Source: Hetaerina americana (Eukaryota > Arthropoda > Insecta > Odonata > Calopterygidae). From it: DNA of 64,000 nt. The stretch covers positions 382,001 through 446,000 of the forward strand of contig JAKTNV010000116.1 of the NCBI GenBank assembly GCA_022747635.1. Reading direction: 5' to 3'. The notes under the pieces are model-generated. The model ran no database searches, was not told where the DNA came from, and worked only from the letters and a program-made list of their open reading frames with translations. The translations under genes and the position numbers were made by a program. Each line of letters begins with the position of its first letter. Position 1 is the first letter of the stretch. Below, in pieces: positions 11,682 through 22,826 of this stretch.

Positions 11682-13017
11682 CTACCTTGATCAAAAAGTT
11701 CCCGGAATAACCACCGTGTGGCGCTCCCATCGTTCCGATTTGAGTTCTGTTTTTTTTGTTAAATTGGTACATCTGTTGTTGATATTCCCTTTAAATCTTA
11801 GTGTCATAACTTGACATTTGCAAAAGTTACGTAGCCAAGAGTACATCTATCTCTGTGTGTGTTGGCGATTTTTTACAATTTCAGAAATGGATTTAAATTT
11901 GCAACAACGAACTTGTATTAAATTTTGCGTAAAAAACGGATTTAGTGACGCACGGACGTTGGAAATGTTGGAAAAGTGTTTCGGCAACGATTCTCTAAAA
12001 AAAAAACGGTCGTTTACCAGTGGCACGAGCGGTTCAGAAGTGGTCGTGAGTCAATCGAAGATGATGAACGCAGTGGCAGACCATCGACATCGAAAGTCGG
12101 TGAAAAAATTGATAAAGTAAAAGAAATGTTGGTCAATAACCGCAAATTAACCATCAGAGAAATAGCGGAGGACTTGAACATTGCCTATGGATCCGCCCAA
12201 GACATTGTGGTTAATAATTTGGGGTTTCCGTCGTGTAGCAGCAAGTTGGTGCCAAAAGACCTCAATTTCATGCAAAAAAGAGACGTGTTGACGTCGCACA
12301 AGACATGATTTGCGAGGCTGAATCCGATTCCCACATTCATCAAAAGGATCATTACTGGAGACGAGACGTGGGTTTATGAGTACGACACGCAATCCAGACA
12401 TCAGGCAAGTGAATGGCGTTCACCAAATGAGCCGAGACCAAAAAAACCACGTCGTTTTTCAGTCAAAAAAGAAGGCAATGCTGACGGTTTTCCATGGATT
12501 ACAACGGTGTAGTGCATCATGAATTTTTGCCAGAAGGCCAGACAGTATAACAAAGAGTATTATTTGGGCGTTATGAGACGTTTGCGTGAAGCAATTCGCC
12601 GAAAGAGACCAGAAATGTGGCAGAAAACTCGTGGATTTTGCACCATGATAACGCACCGTCGCACAGTGCTATCATTATTCCTAATTTTTTGACGAAAAAT
12701 GCAACAAATACCATCCAACAGCCACCGAATTCACCTGATTTGGCTCCCTGTGACTTCTTTCTGTTCAATCGAGTTAAAAAACCATTACGGGGAACGCGTT
12801 TTAGCAGCCGAGAGGAAGTAATGGAAAAATCGCAGGAAGCACTGATGGACATACCGAAAACCGAATATAAAAAATGTTTCGAGGATTGGATCAAGCGCTG
12901 GCATAAGTGTGTTGCAGTCGATGGGGATTACTTTGAAGGGGACAATATAGATTTAGATGAATAAACTTGTATTTTTAATTTTCTGAATAAATTCCGGGAA
13001 ATTTTTGATCAAGGTAG
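11682..13017 (+). mobile_element. Mariner transposon copy 2 (family B)
   Basis: A full-length element of 1336 bp starting CTACCTTGATCAAAAAG and ending in its inverted counterpart. The terminal repeats pair over about 27 bp with one mismatch (G versus T after the A-run). TA at 11680-11681 and 13018-13019 are the target duplication. A roughly 200-bp 5' untranslated stretch precedes the transposase remnant. The same family occurs again, inverted and rearranged, at 15680-16915. Confidence 0.92.
11887..12964 (+). pseudogene. Mariner family B transposase, frameshifted
   Basis: The ATG at 11887 opens MDLNLQQRTCIKFCVKNGF, the first DNA-binding helix region. A long A-run near 12000 shifts the frame, after which a second frame reads the YQWHERF-type segment and GRPSTS linker. 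Further shifts occur near 12290-12500. The catalytic motifs survive in pieces: GDETW (Asp codon 12360), HDNAPSH (Asp codon 12647) and SPDLAPCDFF (Asp codon 12752). The last two are exactly 105 nt apart, the D34D arrangement of mariner. It ends DNIDLDE-stop at 12964. At least three frame breaks make it inactive. Confidence 0.9.
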
Positions 13018-13019
13018 TA

Positions 13020-15677
13020 TTGCGGCCAAATAAACCCCTCTCCTTCTTTTCCTTCATTGAGCCAGGTGAAGCTTACTTTTTTTAAGAAAAAATATTTTTC
13101 GTTCATAACAGGTTTTCCTACGGCAGCAAAAAAACCCAATGCCACGCGGTTCGAATACCTACAAGATTCATAATTGGTTTCAGTTCACTTGCCAACCACA
13201 AGAAGAATTCTTCCTCGACAAATCGCGTAGCATGTCAAGGAAGGAGAACCAGGACGTTAGAATGGTTTCTGTAACTCCCAGAGAACTGAATGTTTTTCAC
13301 AAAAAAACATGAGTCGCTGAGGACGAATGCGTAGCAGAGTTCTCCCATACTTTGACCCACTGCGGTTTCGGGGTTCAAAAATCTTTGCAGAAAATATCGA
13401 ATGGAAATAAAAACAACCATACGTCCCGGTTACACCAGAAAGAAAATTCTAATCGCTAACCACTCTCCATCGTTCGCGGCCCCACTTTAATAGCATCCAC
13501 TTTTCCTCATCACCATCTGGAACATGACTCCTAATCATCAAAGGGAGGGTCGGAGGTTTGCAGTCGCCCCGCTGCTTGAAAACTAGGACTTGCAACTTGA
13601 TTGCCTTAATTACGAAAGTTGGCAGTGCGACCGCAGGAAACAAGTCCGTCGACTTCCGATTATATCGAATTCCGTCTTCGGAATTCGATATATCAATAAG
13701 ATCTGCTCATGTGTTGGCAAAAATTTATACATTTAATCTTTCTAAACTGCAAGATCTCGCAAATAACTATGAACAATATTGACAGTAATCCTCACCTTGT
13801 AAATTGGAGGCACTATTGTCGGTAATTTGACGGAGGGGTGTCAATACATAATTGTTTGCTGATTCCTCAATTTTTTCACATTGGCAATGACTCTTACGTA
13901 TTTTGATGTTAAGCCCCTGAGCGCTAAACCAAGTGTCGCAAAGGAAATAAATCCCGAAATAAGACCTTAGTTTAAATTTTGGAAGATTTGCGGATATTTG
14001 TTCAGATTTGCCGTTTGACGAGTAATTAGGTTCGATAGAACCGTGCCTGTTGATTTCGCATGTGCGTCGAAAGCAATAGTTTCATAATAATTTTATAGTG
14101 AAAATATACTAAGCTTTCATTCATCGTGGATCATGACCAATCACGAAGTTGAACCAGAAATGACTGAATTCGATTAATTTGGTTTCAACCGTTCTTCTAA
14201 AATTCGATTTCGGGTTTTGAAAAGTCGGTCACAAGCGAGCGATTCTCGATGAGTGCCCATCGTCAGCCCTTTATTTCACTGACGATTGCTTCCACCTCCC
14301 CATCACATATTTACGCTCTGCAGCGGCAGGTTTGGTCGCTATCTCAACGGCGAATTAACTGCATTAGAAAAACGTACAAAAAAGGCTTCGAAGAAAAAAG
14401 CCTCAAGAATTAGAATTTGATCTCTTTCTCTCGTTCTTCGCTTCTGGTTGAGGAGCACGAAGAACGGAATCCTTTACAGATAGGAAAGATATGGAGTTTC
14501 TCGGAGCTCCGGAGTGGTTTTGCAGAATTGACTGGGTACCCTAAACAGGCTGGTTTGCCAAGGAGACTTTCAGTGCGAACAGAAGGCACAAACATAAAGG
14601 CAACCCCAATCGAATCTTATTTTTTTGCGCATCATTGAACAAATAACTCCATTATTTTTCTCTCATCGTGAAAATATAAGCTTTATTTGAATGTTTATTA
14701 CATCCCCTGGAATTTTTTTCTTGCTATCTTGAAGTGACGTATTTCTGAATTAAAAATATGCTACATCCATCCTTCTGGCTTTAAAATTATCTGTCCCCGT
14801 TGTTTTCGATGTAATAATATGTTATGCTAAATTAATATGCGGTGATCAACAAGACGAAATAATCAATAATTGAGCGTATTATTTTTTGTCAAAGTCATTG
14901 AAAATATCTACCTTCATATCTCTGAGCTATTATCGACTCTGCTCAGTAAAAAAATAGTATGCTTATGTCATATGCGTATTGAAAGTTTTTTTATAAACCC
15001 AAGATCGGCAAGAAGGAATGAAGTGGTATGATTTGAGCGATAGGAGGGATAACGGTGATTATTTTCTCGGTTTAACGAGTCAAGATTTAGGCGGGTATAA
15101 AAAAGTCATGCCATTGCAAATTAAATTAAAATAATTCATTTACACACTCTTGCACAACCTTAAAGCCGCCCCGGCAAATTGACCGTTAAATTCGATAATA
15201 AATCTCGTAATAGAGAGAAAACAAACTTGCATATGCTTTACAAAGTAATCTACTTCCCGAAATGAAGCATCTTCAAGTCAAGTATCAGTCTGGAAAGCGA
15301 TACCTACGTATCAGATTTGGAAACTAACCGGCTACGAAATAGTTAATCATAAATTGCCAACTTGATTCATCCGCAATTAATCGATGAACTCATTTCTCAG
15401 TAAGTGACTTTTTAGAGGTGCTTTGACCGCGGCGGTGCCTGTATGTTTTGAGAGCATTTATTGTCCCGCATGGGCAAAATGATTCCAACAGCATTATCCT
15501 TCTTATTTCCTTTTACTTACAGTGAAATATAGAAACACATTGGATACATAGTCGCATTTGGGAAGTAAAAGCGACCATATATTACATTTAAAAGACGCTG
15601 CAGAGTAAAGGGAAAATGACTTAAGAATGTCTAATTTGGAAATACCCTCAGTAGTGCTTGAGGTGGATCCGCTCCCA
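13020..15677. other. Intergenic between inverted mariners, no gene recognised
   Basis: About 2.7 kb of mostly AT-rich DNA between the two family B mariners. It contains one 14-bp hairpin (13661-13692). No gene, RNA gene or older transposon was recognised. Confidence 0.5.
13661..13692. repeat. 14-bp perfect hairpin
   Basis: TATATCGAATTCCG at 13661-13674 is the exact reverse complement of 13679-13692 across the 4-nt loop TCTT. It is one of several short perfect hairpins in the window. Confidence 0.85.
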
Positions 15678-15679
15678 TA

Positions 15680-15830
15680 CTACCTTGATCAAAATGTTCC
15701 CGGAATAACCACCGTGTGGCGCTCCCATCGTTCCGATTTGAGTTCTGTTTTTTTTTGTTAAATTGGTACATCTGTTGTTGATATTCCCTTTAAATCTTAG
15801 TGTCATAACTTGACATTTGCAAAAGTTACG
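15680..15830 (+). repeat. Long inverted end of rearranged mariner, left
   Basis: 151 bp corresponding to the 5' end of family B, nearly identical to 11682-11832 of copy 2 and inverted relative to 16767-16915. Small differences include the T-run length and an AATG for AAAG near the tip. Confidence 0.9.
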
Positions 15831-16711
15831 GTCGGTTTTCGGTATGTCCATCAGTGCTTCCTGCGATTTTTCCATTACTTCCTCTCGGCTGCTAAAACGC
15901 GTTCCCCGTAATGGTTTTTTAACTCGATTGAACAGAAAGAAGTCACAGGGAGCCAAATCAGGTGAATTCGGTGGCTGTTGGATGGTATTTGTTGCATTTT
16001 TCGTCAAAAAATTACGAATAATGATAGCACTGTGCGACGGTGCGTTATCATGGTGCAAAATCCACGAGTTTTCTGCCCACATTTCTGGTCTCTTTCGGCG
16101 AATTGCTTCACGCAAACGTCTCATAACGCCCAAATAATACTCTTTGTTTACTGTCTGGCCTTCTGGCAAAAATTCATGATGCACTACACCGTTGTAATCC
16201 ATGAAACCCGTCAGCATTGCCTTCTTTTTTGACTGAAAACGACGTGGTTTTTTTGGTCTCGGCTCATTTGGTGAACGCCATTCACTTGCCTGATGTCTGG
16301 ATTGCGTGTCGTACTCATAAACCCACGTCTCGTCTCCAGTAATGATCCTTTTGATGAATGTGGGATCGGATTCAGCCTCGCAAATCATGTCTTTTGCGAC
16401 GTCAACACGGTCTCTTTTTTGCATGAAATTGAGGTCTTTTGGCACCAACTTTGCTGCTACACGACGGAAACCCAAATCATTAACCACAATGTCTTGGGCG
16501 GATCCATAGGCAATGTTCAAGTCCTCCGCTATTTCTCTGATGGTTAATTTGCGGTTATTGACCAACATTTCTTTCACTTTATCGCCCGCCCGTTTTTTTT
16601 TAGAGAATCGTTGCCGAAACACTTTTCCAACATTTCCAACGTCCGTGCGCCACTAAATCCGTTTTTTACGCAAAATTTAATACAAGTTCGTTGTTGCAAA
16701 TTTAAATCCAT
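15831..16711 (-). pseudogene. Mariner family B transposase, internal deletion and replaced C-terminus
   Basis: The normal ATG (MDLNLQQRTC...) is at 16711. About 95 bp relative to copy 2 are missing near 16590-16600, removing the second half of the DNA-binding region and shifting frame. From about 16622 a single open frame continues through GDETW, HDNAPSH and SPDLAPCDFF with D34D spacing intact. It then runs past MDIPKT into the inverted 5' copy, which adds about 60 foreign residues before a stop at 15648, outside the element. The catalytic core is better preserved than in copy 2, but the DNA-binding part and true C-terminus are lost, so it is unlikely to work. Confidence 0.88.
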
Positions 16712-16766
16712 TTCTGCAATTGTAAAAAATCGCCAACACACACAGAGATAGATGTACTCTTGGCTA

Positions 16767-16915
16767 CGTAACTTTTGCAAATGTCAAGTTATGACACTAA
16801 GATTTAAAGGGAATATCAACAACAGATGTACCAATTTAACAAAAAAACAGAACTCAAATCGGAACGATGGGAGCGCCACACGGTGGTTATTCCGGGAACT
16901 TTTTGTTCAAGGTAG
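16767..16915 (-). repeat. Long inverted end of rearranged mariner, right
   Basis: 149 bp, the normal 5' end of the element in minus orientation. It is nearly identical to the reverse complement of 15680-15830. Confidence 0.9.
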
Positions 16916-16917
16916 TA

Positions 16918-18020
16918 TGTAAGACGGCTTATGCGCCCGGCTGAAATGGTAATGGTGGCGAAGGAGCGCGGGACGGATCCGCTTCTCCTGGGCCCACTGC
17001 AAAGCGGATCGCGCCACTAGAAATGCAAGCACCGCGGCCGGAATTGAAAAAAAAACCAAACGTCCAGATTTCACCTTCGGCTTCGCGAGAAGCGCGTGCT
17101 TTCTTCTCTTCTCCCACGCCGTCCGCGTGGCAGGGTAGCGAGCGACCTGCGTCGAGAGGGTTGCGGACGAAGCAATGGGTTTTGGGAGCGATAGATTGGG
17201 CGGGCGGCGACGGGTGGAAGTGCCCCCCCCCCTTGGGGTCAAGGGGGAGAAGAAGACCGAAGCTCGACGGCGGACAATCCCCGTGTGTATGTGTGTGTGT
17301 GTGTGTGTGTGTAGGAGGGGGGGGGTGGAGAGATAGATCCACGTCGCATCGGCCACTCCTTCGACGTCGAAAACTTCGAACAGCTGGTGCGACGAAGGGT
17401 TTCATCGGAGAGGGAGGGGCAGTGGTGCGGAGGAGGGAGGGGAAGTTTTGCGTCGGATCGGATATATTAGCATGTTCAGTTCACTTCTCTCTCTCCAGCT
17501 CCCACTTTTCACCGCGCGTGTCCTTGAGAGCTCTCTTGAGTCTCCCTCCCCTTCTTCTTCGCACCCCTCCACCTTCCTCCTCGATGCCTCCTCCGGTGGG
17601 TGTCTTCGCCTCTCCCTGCCCACCTTATCACCGGCGTCACAATCCGCCGCCTCCCATCGCCGGGCCCATCCGACTGTCGCCTCTCTCTGCCCCTTCCGCG
17701 GACAACCCCCCAGAGGATGGATAAAAGGGCACGGTGTCGTGTCGCAAGCATCACGCCGCCGGATGAGATGAGTGGACATTCGCTCACTTGCGCACACGGT
17801 GTGAGCGCGCACGCGCACACCTCCTATCACCCCGACAACTATTCAAGTGCACTTTTTTGAGTCGACCCGGAGAGACTTCTCAAGGCCTCCTCCTCCCCGC
17901 GGACAGCGAGAGGGCAAGCGCGTGGACGGGAGAGGGAGCGCGGGGAGACCCATTCTGCGCATTTAATAAAAAAGCGAAACCGCTCCGTGCTCTCACGCTG
18001 AGGGAGGGTTAAAATGCTCC
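16918..18020. other. GC-rich, CpG-containing region
   Basis: A block of about 1.1 kb visibly richer in G, C and CpG than its surroundings. Open frames occur on both strands over the same bases and are compositional. A TATA-like GGATAAAAGG lies at about 17718 on the plus strand. It could be a promoter-associated CpG island or first exon of a gene outside or spanning the window. I see no protein domain in it. Confidence 0.4.
17283..17312. repeat. (GT)n microsatellite
   Basis: A GT-rich run with one early interruption, followed by a G-run at 17317-17325. A C-run lies just upstream near 17223-17232. Confidence 0.9.
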
Positions 18021-18566
18021 GGGAGTCTTCGTTTTTTTTTATTCGTCGATTTTCCATTTTCGCGAGTCTCCCCTCGGGCCTTGCCCTCAATGATCCATTT
18101 CCTACTGTTTACCCACCCATTCGACTTTGGTCTCTCATTACACAACAGACCGCTAACCAAACACTTTAGGTCGTTTTTTTTCTGTGGAGAGTTCGCACGT
18201 GCCCGAAGGATTTCCTTTATAACTTCTCGGCATTTTGGGTGAACTTATTTGCTCTAGTGATTTATCGACTTCATGACCGGCCAAGGTCGTGACTCACAAA
18301 TTATCCTCAGAATTACGCACTGCTGTGAGCTAGAGCGACTGCGTGAAAGAACAAACCAAAGTTGCGCAAGGGAGGAAGGGTGATTCACTTGCGATCGAAT
18401 GAACTTCTTCATTTTCACCTCGGCTTGGAAATTAAACTTAAATTTGAGTTTTTGTAGATGGCGCGCCAAGGAAGAAATTATTTCATTAAAAAAATGGAGT
18501 GGATAAGTACTTCATTCTGTTTAGTTAAGGAGAAATTTTTTTTGTCACATATACTGTATGCATGAA

Positions 18567-18571
<5 letters not shown>
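18021..18571. other. Intergenic, no gene recognised
   Basis: The shoulder of the GC-rich region falling to AT-rich DNA before the (TA)n array. No feature is recognised. Confidence 0.5.

Positions 18572-18650
<79 letters not shown>
18572..18650. repeat. (TA)n array
   Basis: A TA repeat with a single G interruption at 18600. It forms the left border of the inverted repeat at 18685-18936. Confidence 0.95.
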
Positions 18651-18651
<1 letters not shown>

Positions 18652-18684
18652 CACCCTTTGAAAGTCTCACGGACGTGAATAATA

Positions 18685-18936
18685 ATGTATAACACTTAGA
18701 ACCAGTGGACACAGACAAAAACACACAAACAAACAGACCAAGACTCACCATTTTTCGTATTTTCGGCGGTCGTGACCACCTTTATCAAGGAAGAGAGGGA
18801 CAGTACCAGTTCTGTCCCTGTCTTCCTTGATAAAGTTGGTCACGACCACCGAAAATTCGAAAAATAGTGAGTCTCTTTTTTGTGTTTCTGTGTGTTTTTG
18901 TCTGTGTCCACTAGTGCTAAGTGTTATATGTTATAC
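18685..18936. mobile_element. Inverted module bounded by (TA)n, Penelope-like terminal repeat candidate
   Basis: Two arms of about 120 bp face each other across an 8-nt centre (18804-18811), with several mismatches and small indels. Read outward from the centre, each arm has TTGATAAAG, a short GGTC/GACC stem-loop, CGAAAAT, then a GTGAGTCT box, a CAAACA/TGTTTG-type tract and finally (TA)n. The order TGAxxA, stem-loop, GAAA resembles a degenerate type I hammerhead core, as found in terminal repeats of Penelope-like retroelements. The same order occurs at 29311-29523. No reverse transcriptase is attached, so the assignment is inference. Confidence 0.5.

Positions 18937-18938
<2 letters not shown>

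Positions 18939-19003
<65 letters not shown>
18939..19003. repeat. (TA)n array
   Basis: An uninterrupted TA repeat on the right border of the inverted module. It directly abuts a tRNA-like GTTCGAGTCCCGG sequence. Confidence 0.95.
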
Positions 19004-19005
<2 letters not shown>

Positions 19006-19031
19006 GGTGTTCGAGTCCCGGACCAGGAAGT
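19004..19031 (+). repeat. tRNA B-box-like fragment
   Basis: Just after the (TA)n comes a sequence containing GTTCGAGTCCCGG and GGACCAGG, the form of a tRNA T-arm and 3' acceptor strand. No matching D-arm is present upstream because the (TA)n intervenes. It is probably the end of a SINE or tRNA-derived repeat interrupted by the TA-bounded module, but this rests on a short match. Confidence 0.35.
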
Positions 19032-19500
19032 ATTTTTACTCTTGTGATCCGTTCGATTCCGCCTTCCCCACCTCTATTGTGTTCGTCCTTTATATGTGTT
19101 CCTATCCGTTTTCCTTATATCTATTTCCATGAGAATGAATATTACTGGGTGAACTCTACCATCACCTACCAAACCGACCTTCGGGTTGATTATCATGTTT
19201 ATGGTTATATATATATATTTACATGCTTCATGCATCATATTGTTTTCTTAAGTTTTGTCATTCAGTGCATACATGAAGCTAACTAGGCAGCTCCCAAAAT
19301 AATGATCAATGTCCAGGTAACACAGCAAATATATGCAAACGTCCACCATGCTGCAGCACCCGAGTATGTCAAACTCCGACGTCTTTAAATACCAGGCGTG
19401 AAAACAAACAGCGAGGCTCTTTAGATATTTTAGACTCCAAAATTTGCATCATCATTCCTTATTTGTCACCCAATTAAACCCGTGAAGAGGGGATTTCATC
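19032..19500. other. Intergenic, no gene recognised
   Basis: Mixed-composition DNA with a short TA tract near 19207. No coding or RNA feature is recognised. Confidence 0.45.
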
Positions 19501-20010
19501 CGGGGGTCGAGGAATAGGCGACGGATGGCAGGAGCTCAGCGGCAGGTGACGAGGGGACGCAACAGGTGCAACGGACTCCGGGATTTTCTCTTAGAGTGCG
19601 GCGGCGCCCGGGGAAAGGGAGGAAGGGAAAGGATCCGAGTGGGCGGGAAATTCGATTCGGAGAGGCATAAGGCCAGGGATCGCCCTCAGCGAGGAAGCGG
19701 TCGGGAGCGGGAACAGCCCCGGGTGGATGGATTCGTGGCGTGGGACATGGGCCGCGCGTGCGGGGGCACGGGCTGGCGAAACGCGGAGGCGGGTGGGAAT
19801 CGGGGGGGGGGGGGGGGCGGAAGCGGTTTGGGGCGCGGGGAGGGGCGGACGGATCACGTGTTCGTGGAATTTATGCGCGGGCGGAGAGAGAGAGAGAACC
19901 CGGGCGAAGTGCGCCCCTTCCTCGATCAGAGAATACTCGAGGGCAACCTTCCCCTGTTCAATGGTCGCCATCCGTCAGACGTTTCACGCCACCTTGCGAG
20001 GTGCTAAGGG
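19500..20010. other. GC-rich patch with a 16-G run
   Basis: About 500 bp rich in G and CpG. Open frames are present on both strands and are compositional (Gly/Arg-rich one way, Pro/Ala-rich the other). A run of 16 G lies at 19802-19817. It may be a CpG-island-type regulatory region; no domain is seen. Confidence 0.4.
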
Positions 20011-22815
20011 CTTGACGGCGAAGAAAACTGATTAGTGCAATCACGGCTCTTCTCCAGAGACGGCCTCCTCTCTCCGCCTCTCCTTGGCCATTATATGTCC
20101 GCGACCTCCTCGTGCTGTCCGTATTTTTTTTTATTTCACGTTAATCACTGGGGAAAACCAACAATCAGGGAAATTATGAATGCTTGAGGAACTTGAAGTC
20201 TTGCCGTTGATTGTACAAGAGGATACGGCCGCTCAAACTTCCGGGGAGACCCATTCTGTCGTCGAGTATCTATGGAAACAGTGGAACCTGCGGTTATTAT
20301 GATAGAACCACCGATCCCTGGGCACTTTGGCGTCAACTCCCGCGCATTGTCACGTCACAATGGGGGAGAGAAAGTGTTGAGCGCAGAGGAAGCTATTAGG
20401 TATGAGTGAAGCAAAGTTTTCTTTGATTTTCCCTGCAACATCAATCATTAGAGTGGTCTGATCTTTTCCAAAGAGGTTATCACGATAGTTAAAAGCAATT
20501 GATTGCAGTTTTCGGGATTCAAGCCCACTTCATAACTTGTTGCAGCCGATAGAAGGTATCTATGGTCCAAAGCGTGGGCAGGTAAGGGACATCTACGTAC
20601 ACTGCATTTGTTTAAAAGTGGGTATTTTTTATCACTTCAAGTTACAATGATGTCAAATCAATTCATTATTTTGATAGAGTTTTAGTCCATGACAGCCACA
20701 TAGTTCCCCGCAAAACATTTCTTCGCCTAACAAACCCTACTCAGGGAAACGTGCCTCTGAGATCCAAACAAGTCACCATTGACTTATGAAACGATTTACC
20801 ATGTGAAAACTATAAGGCTAGGAACTTAACTTTAGGTCACCATAGGCATAAAATCTGTTGTCCTTTGAATAATAAATGACTTTTCCTAAACTTGAGCATC
20901 TAAGGATGAAGAAATTTATTTTTGTCTTCGTTTAGGACCTTTTCCCAACCCCGAAAGGGGCTTAATATAAGGGTGGATGGGTGCAGTAAGGTGATGAGGG
21001 GGGCCACGGTGACCCTGAAGGTCACCGATAAATAATGGCCTTTATTCTTTCGGGAGTGATTGGGGCTGAGGTCCCTAACGGCTATAGACAGGTGGACGGA
21101 CGACGAAAAACCTTCCTCTTCCATCAACGTATTTTATTTATAAACATACAGATGGCCGAGTCAACGAATGAAAAAGTGGAGGATCTAAGGTGAAACTGCA
21201 GAGGCGTAAAGAATGATATTGGGTTATGGTAAAGGTAGGAATGCGATGTGAGTACGGACCGTTTTGATTTGTCTGAGGTCATACTCCAATTGTTTATGGG
21301 GTATTCCAATCCGAAACTCCTCCAAGAGCCTCAGTTCGTTAGAAAAGAATCGAAGGCCAAGTGTTTTGGGAGTTTTAAGGATCTTAAAATTCTATGCTCC
21401 ATTAGTTCATAAAGGTTATTCGGATTTTCGCTGGCATGAAGTGGCATACTCAACATGTTCTACTTTAATGTGAAAACTATCATTAAGTAATTATCCACTC
21501 GGGTAAATAGATTTTTTTCTCCTAGATTATACTCTCCATGCATAAGTCCTCGTGCGTAACAAGGTAATTGATTTAATTTAGTAATTATGTTTTTGAAAAA
21601 ATTCAGTCCACAAAAAACTGAAGTGAACTGAATAAATTGAAATGAAAGGTCACTTTCGTGACGATTTCTTCGTCACTTGTTTGACTGGTCAACTTTCCAT
21701 CTAAATTGTACGAATAAATTCCCCTTTTGACGTGCTCGCTGGAAACACTATTCCACAATCGACACTTTCTCGGGGGCAGGAGGAAGACCGCGCTGTGAGA
21801 CGGAGGCGTCTAAATATGGCGATGTTTGCGATGTGCGAATCAGGGCAGTGTGCGAAATTTTATAGATGGGATGCTTGTTTTGATTTACTGTTTTACTTTG
21901 CCATCTAAGATTGCTGTCGTTTATTTGCATGCCATGGTAGTCGTTCGCGTATGTGCAATGTCGAAGTTCTTACCTGAGTTCGAAGAGCGTGCTTCCTGTA
22001 TTTAGCTAAATTTATTACAATTTCCAAAATGGGTGTCCAAAGTAAATTAAGTATTACAATTATTAAAATTTCGCTAAGTATAATTTTCAACGAGAGGTGG
22101 AAATTATAAACAAAATTATACGGAGTTAGTTCCCATTCGATACAATTTACAGATAACGTAGCTCAAATTATGATTCTAGGATCCGAGTTGCCACGAAGGA
22201 TATGAGATTTACTTCAATTGTCAGGTCTCTGGACTTAATTATCTTCCATTCCAACTTCTCATTCGATTCAATAGTGTGCATTTATCGAATTTACACCACT
22301 GAATCCAAACTACTTTGCTCCTCATTTAGCTTTTTCCGCTAAAATGCATAGAATATGCACGCCAACTGAAGGTCTACATATTGTGGAATGGTTTGGCGCC
22401 TAATTTTCATCATTCCGTGGATCTAAATTTGAAAATGAAGCTCTGTGATACTAGGAAGTGTGCATTTAGGCCGATTTTTGAAAAGTCTCAATTTCATATT
22501 ATCATAATCGCATTCATTCTTGTGTACTCGTGATTTGCTGCGGTGCACTCCGATATTGCGATGTATGTGGAACATTCCATGTCGCTCTATGAAACCGCGA
22601 AGCAATCAATTCGCTCGCGATCGAGGTTCCATTTACTCGATCGACCCTTGGATACAAAATTACATCGAGGTTAGGAAGACAGTGGGCGTTTCACCAAATC
22701 CCCTCCAGAGCCAAGGCGTTCGAAGAGTGACGAGGTGAAGGGGTGTAACGATCGAAATTCCGTAAATCATCGCTTTGCCGTCAAGTCGCGCAGCATTTTC
22801 AAGATAGCTGCTTAC
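20011..22815. other. Intergenic, no gene recognised
   Basis: Long AT-leaning stretch with only short, feature-free open frames. I see no transposon ends, RNA genes or simple repeats of note. Confidence 0.5.
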
Positions 22816-22826
22816 TACTGCAATGG

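Larger units (their letters stand above)
15680..16915 (-). mobile_element. Rearranged mariner family B copy with long inverted ends
   Basis: The same family as 11682-13017, in the opposite orientation and 1236 bp long. TA at 15678-15679 and 16916-16917 flank it. Its right end is the normal 5' end of the family. Its left end is not the family's 3' end but an inverted copy of the same 5' 150 bp. The result has inverted terminal repeats of about 150 bp instead of about 28 bp. The switch from 3' coding DNA to 5' DNA occurs at 15830/15831, before the natural stop codon. Because both ends carry TA flanks, it probably inserted in this form or was repaired by gene conversion in place. Confidence 0.9.

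Noticed and set aside
17023..17830. Long overlapping frames on both strands
   Set aside because: Frames occur together on opposite strands and in several registers, as expected from GC-rich DNA with few stop codons. No domains.
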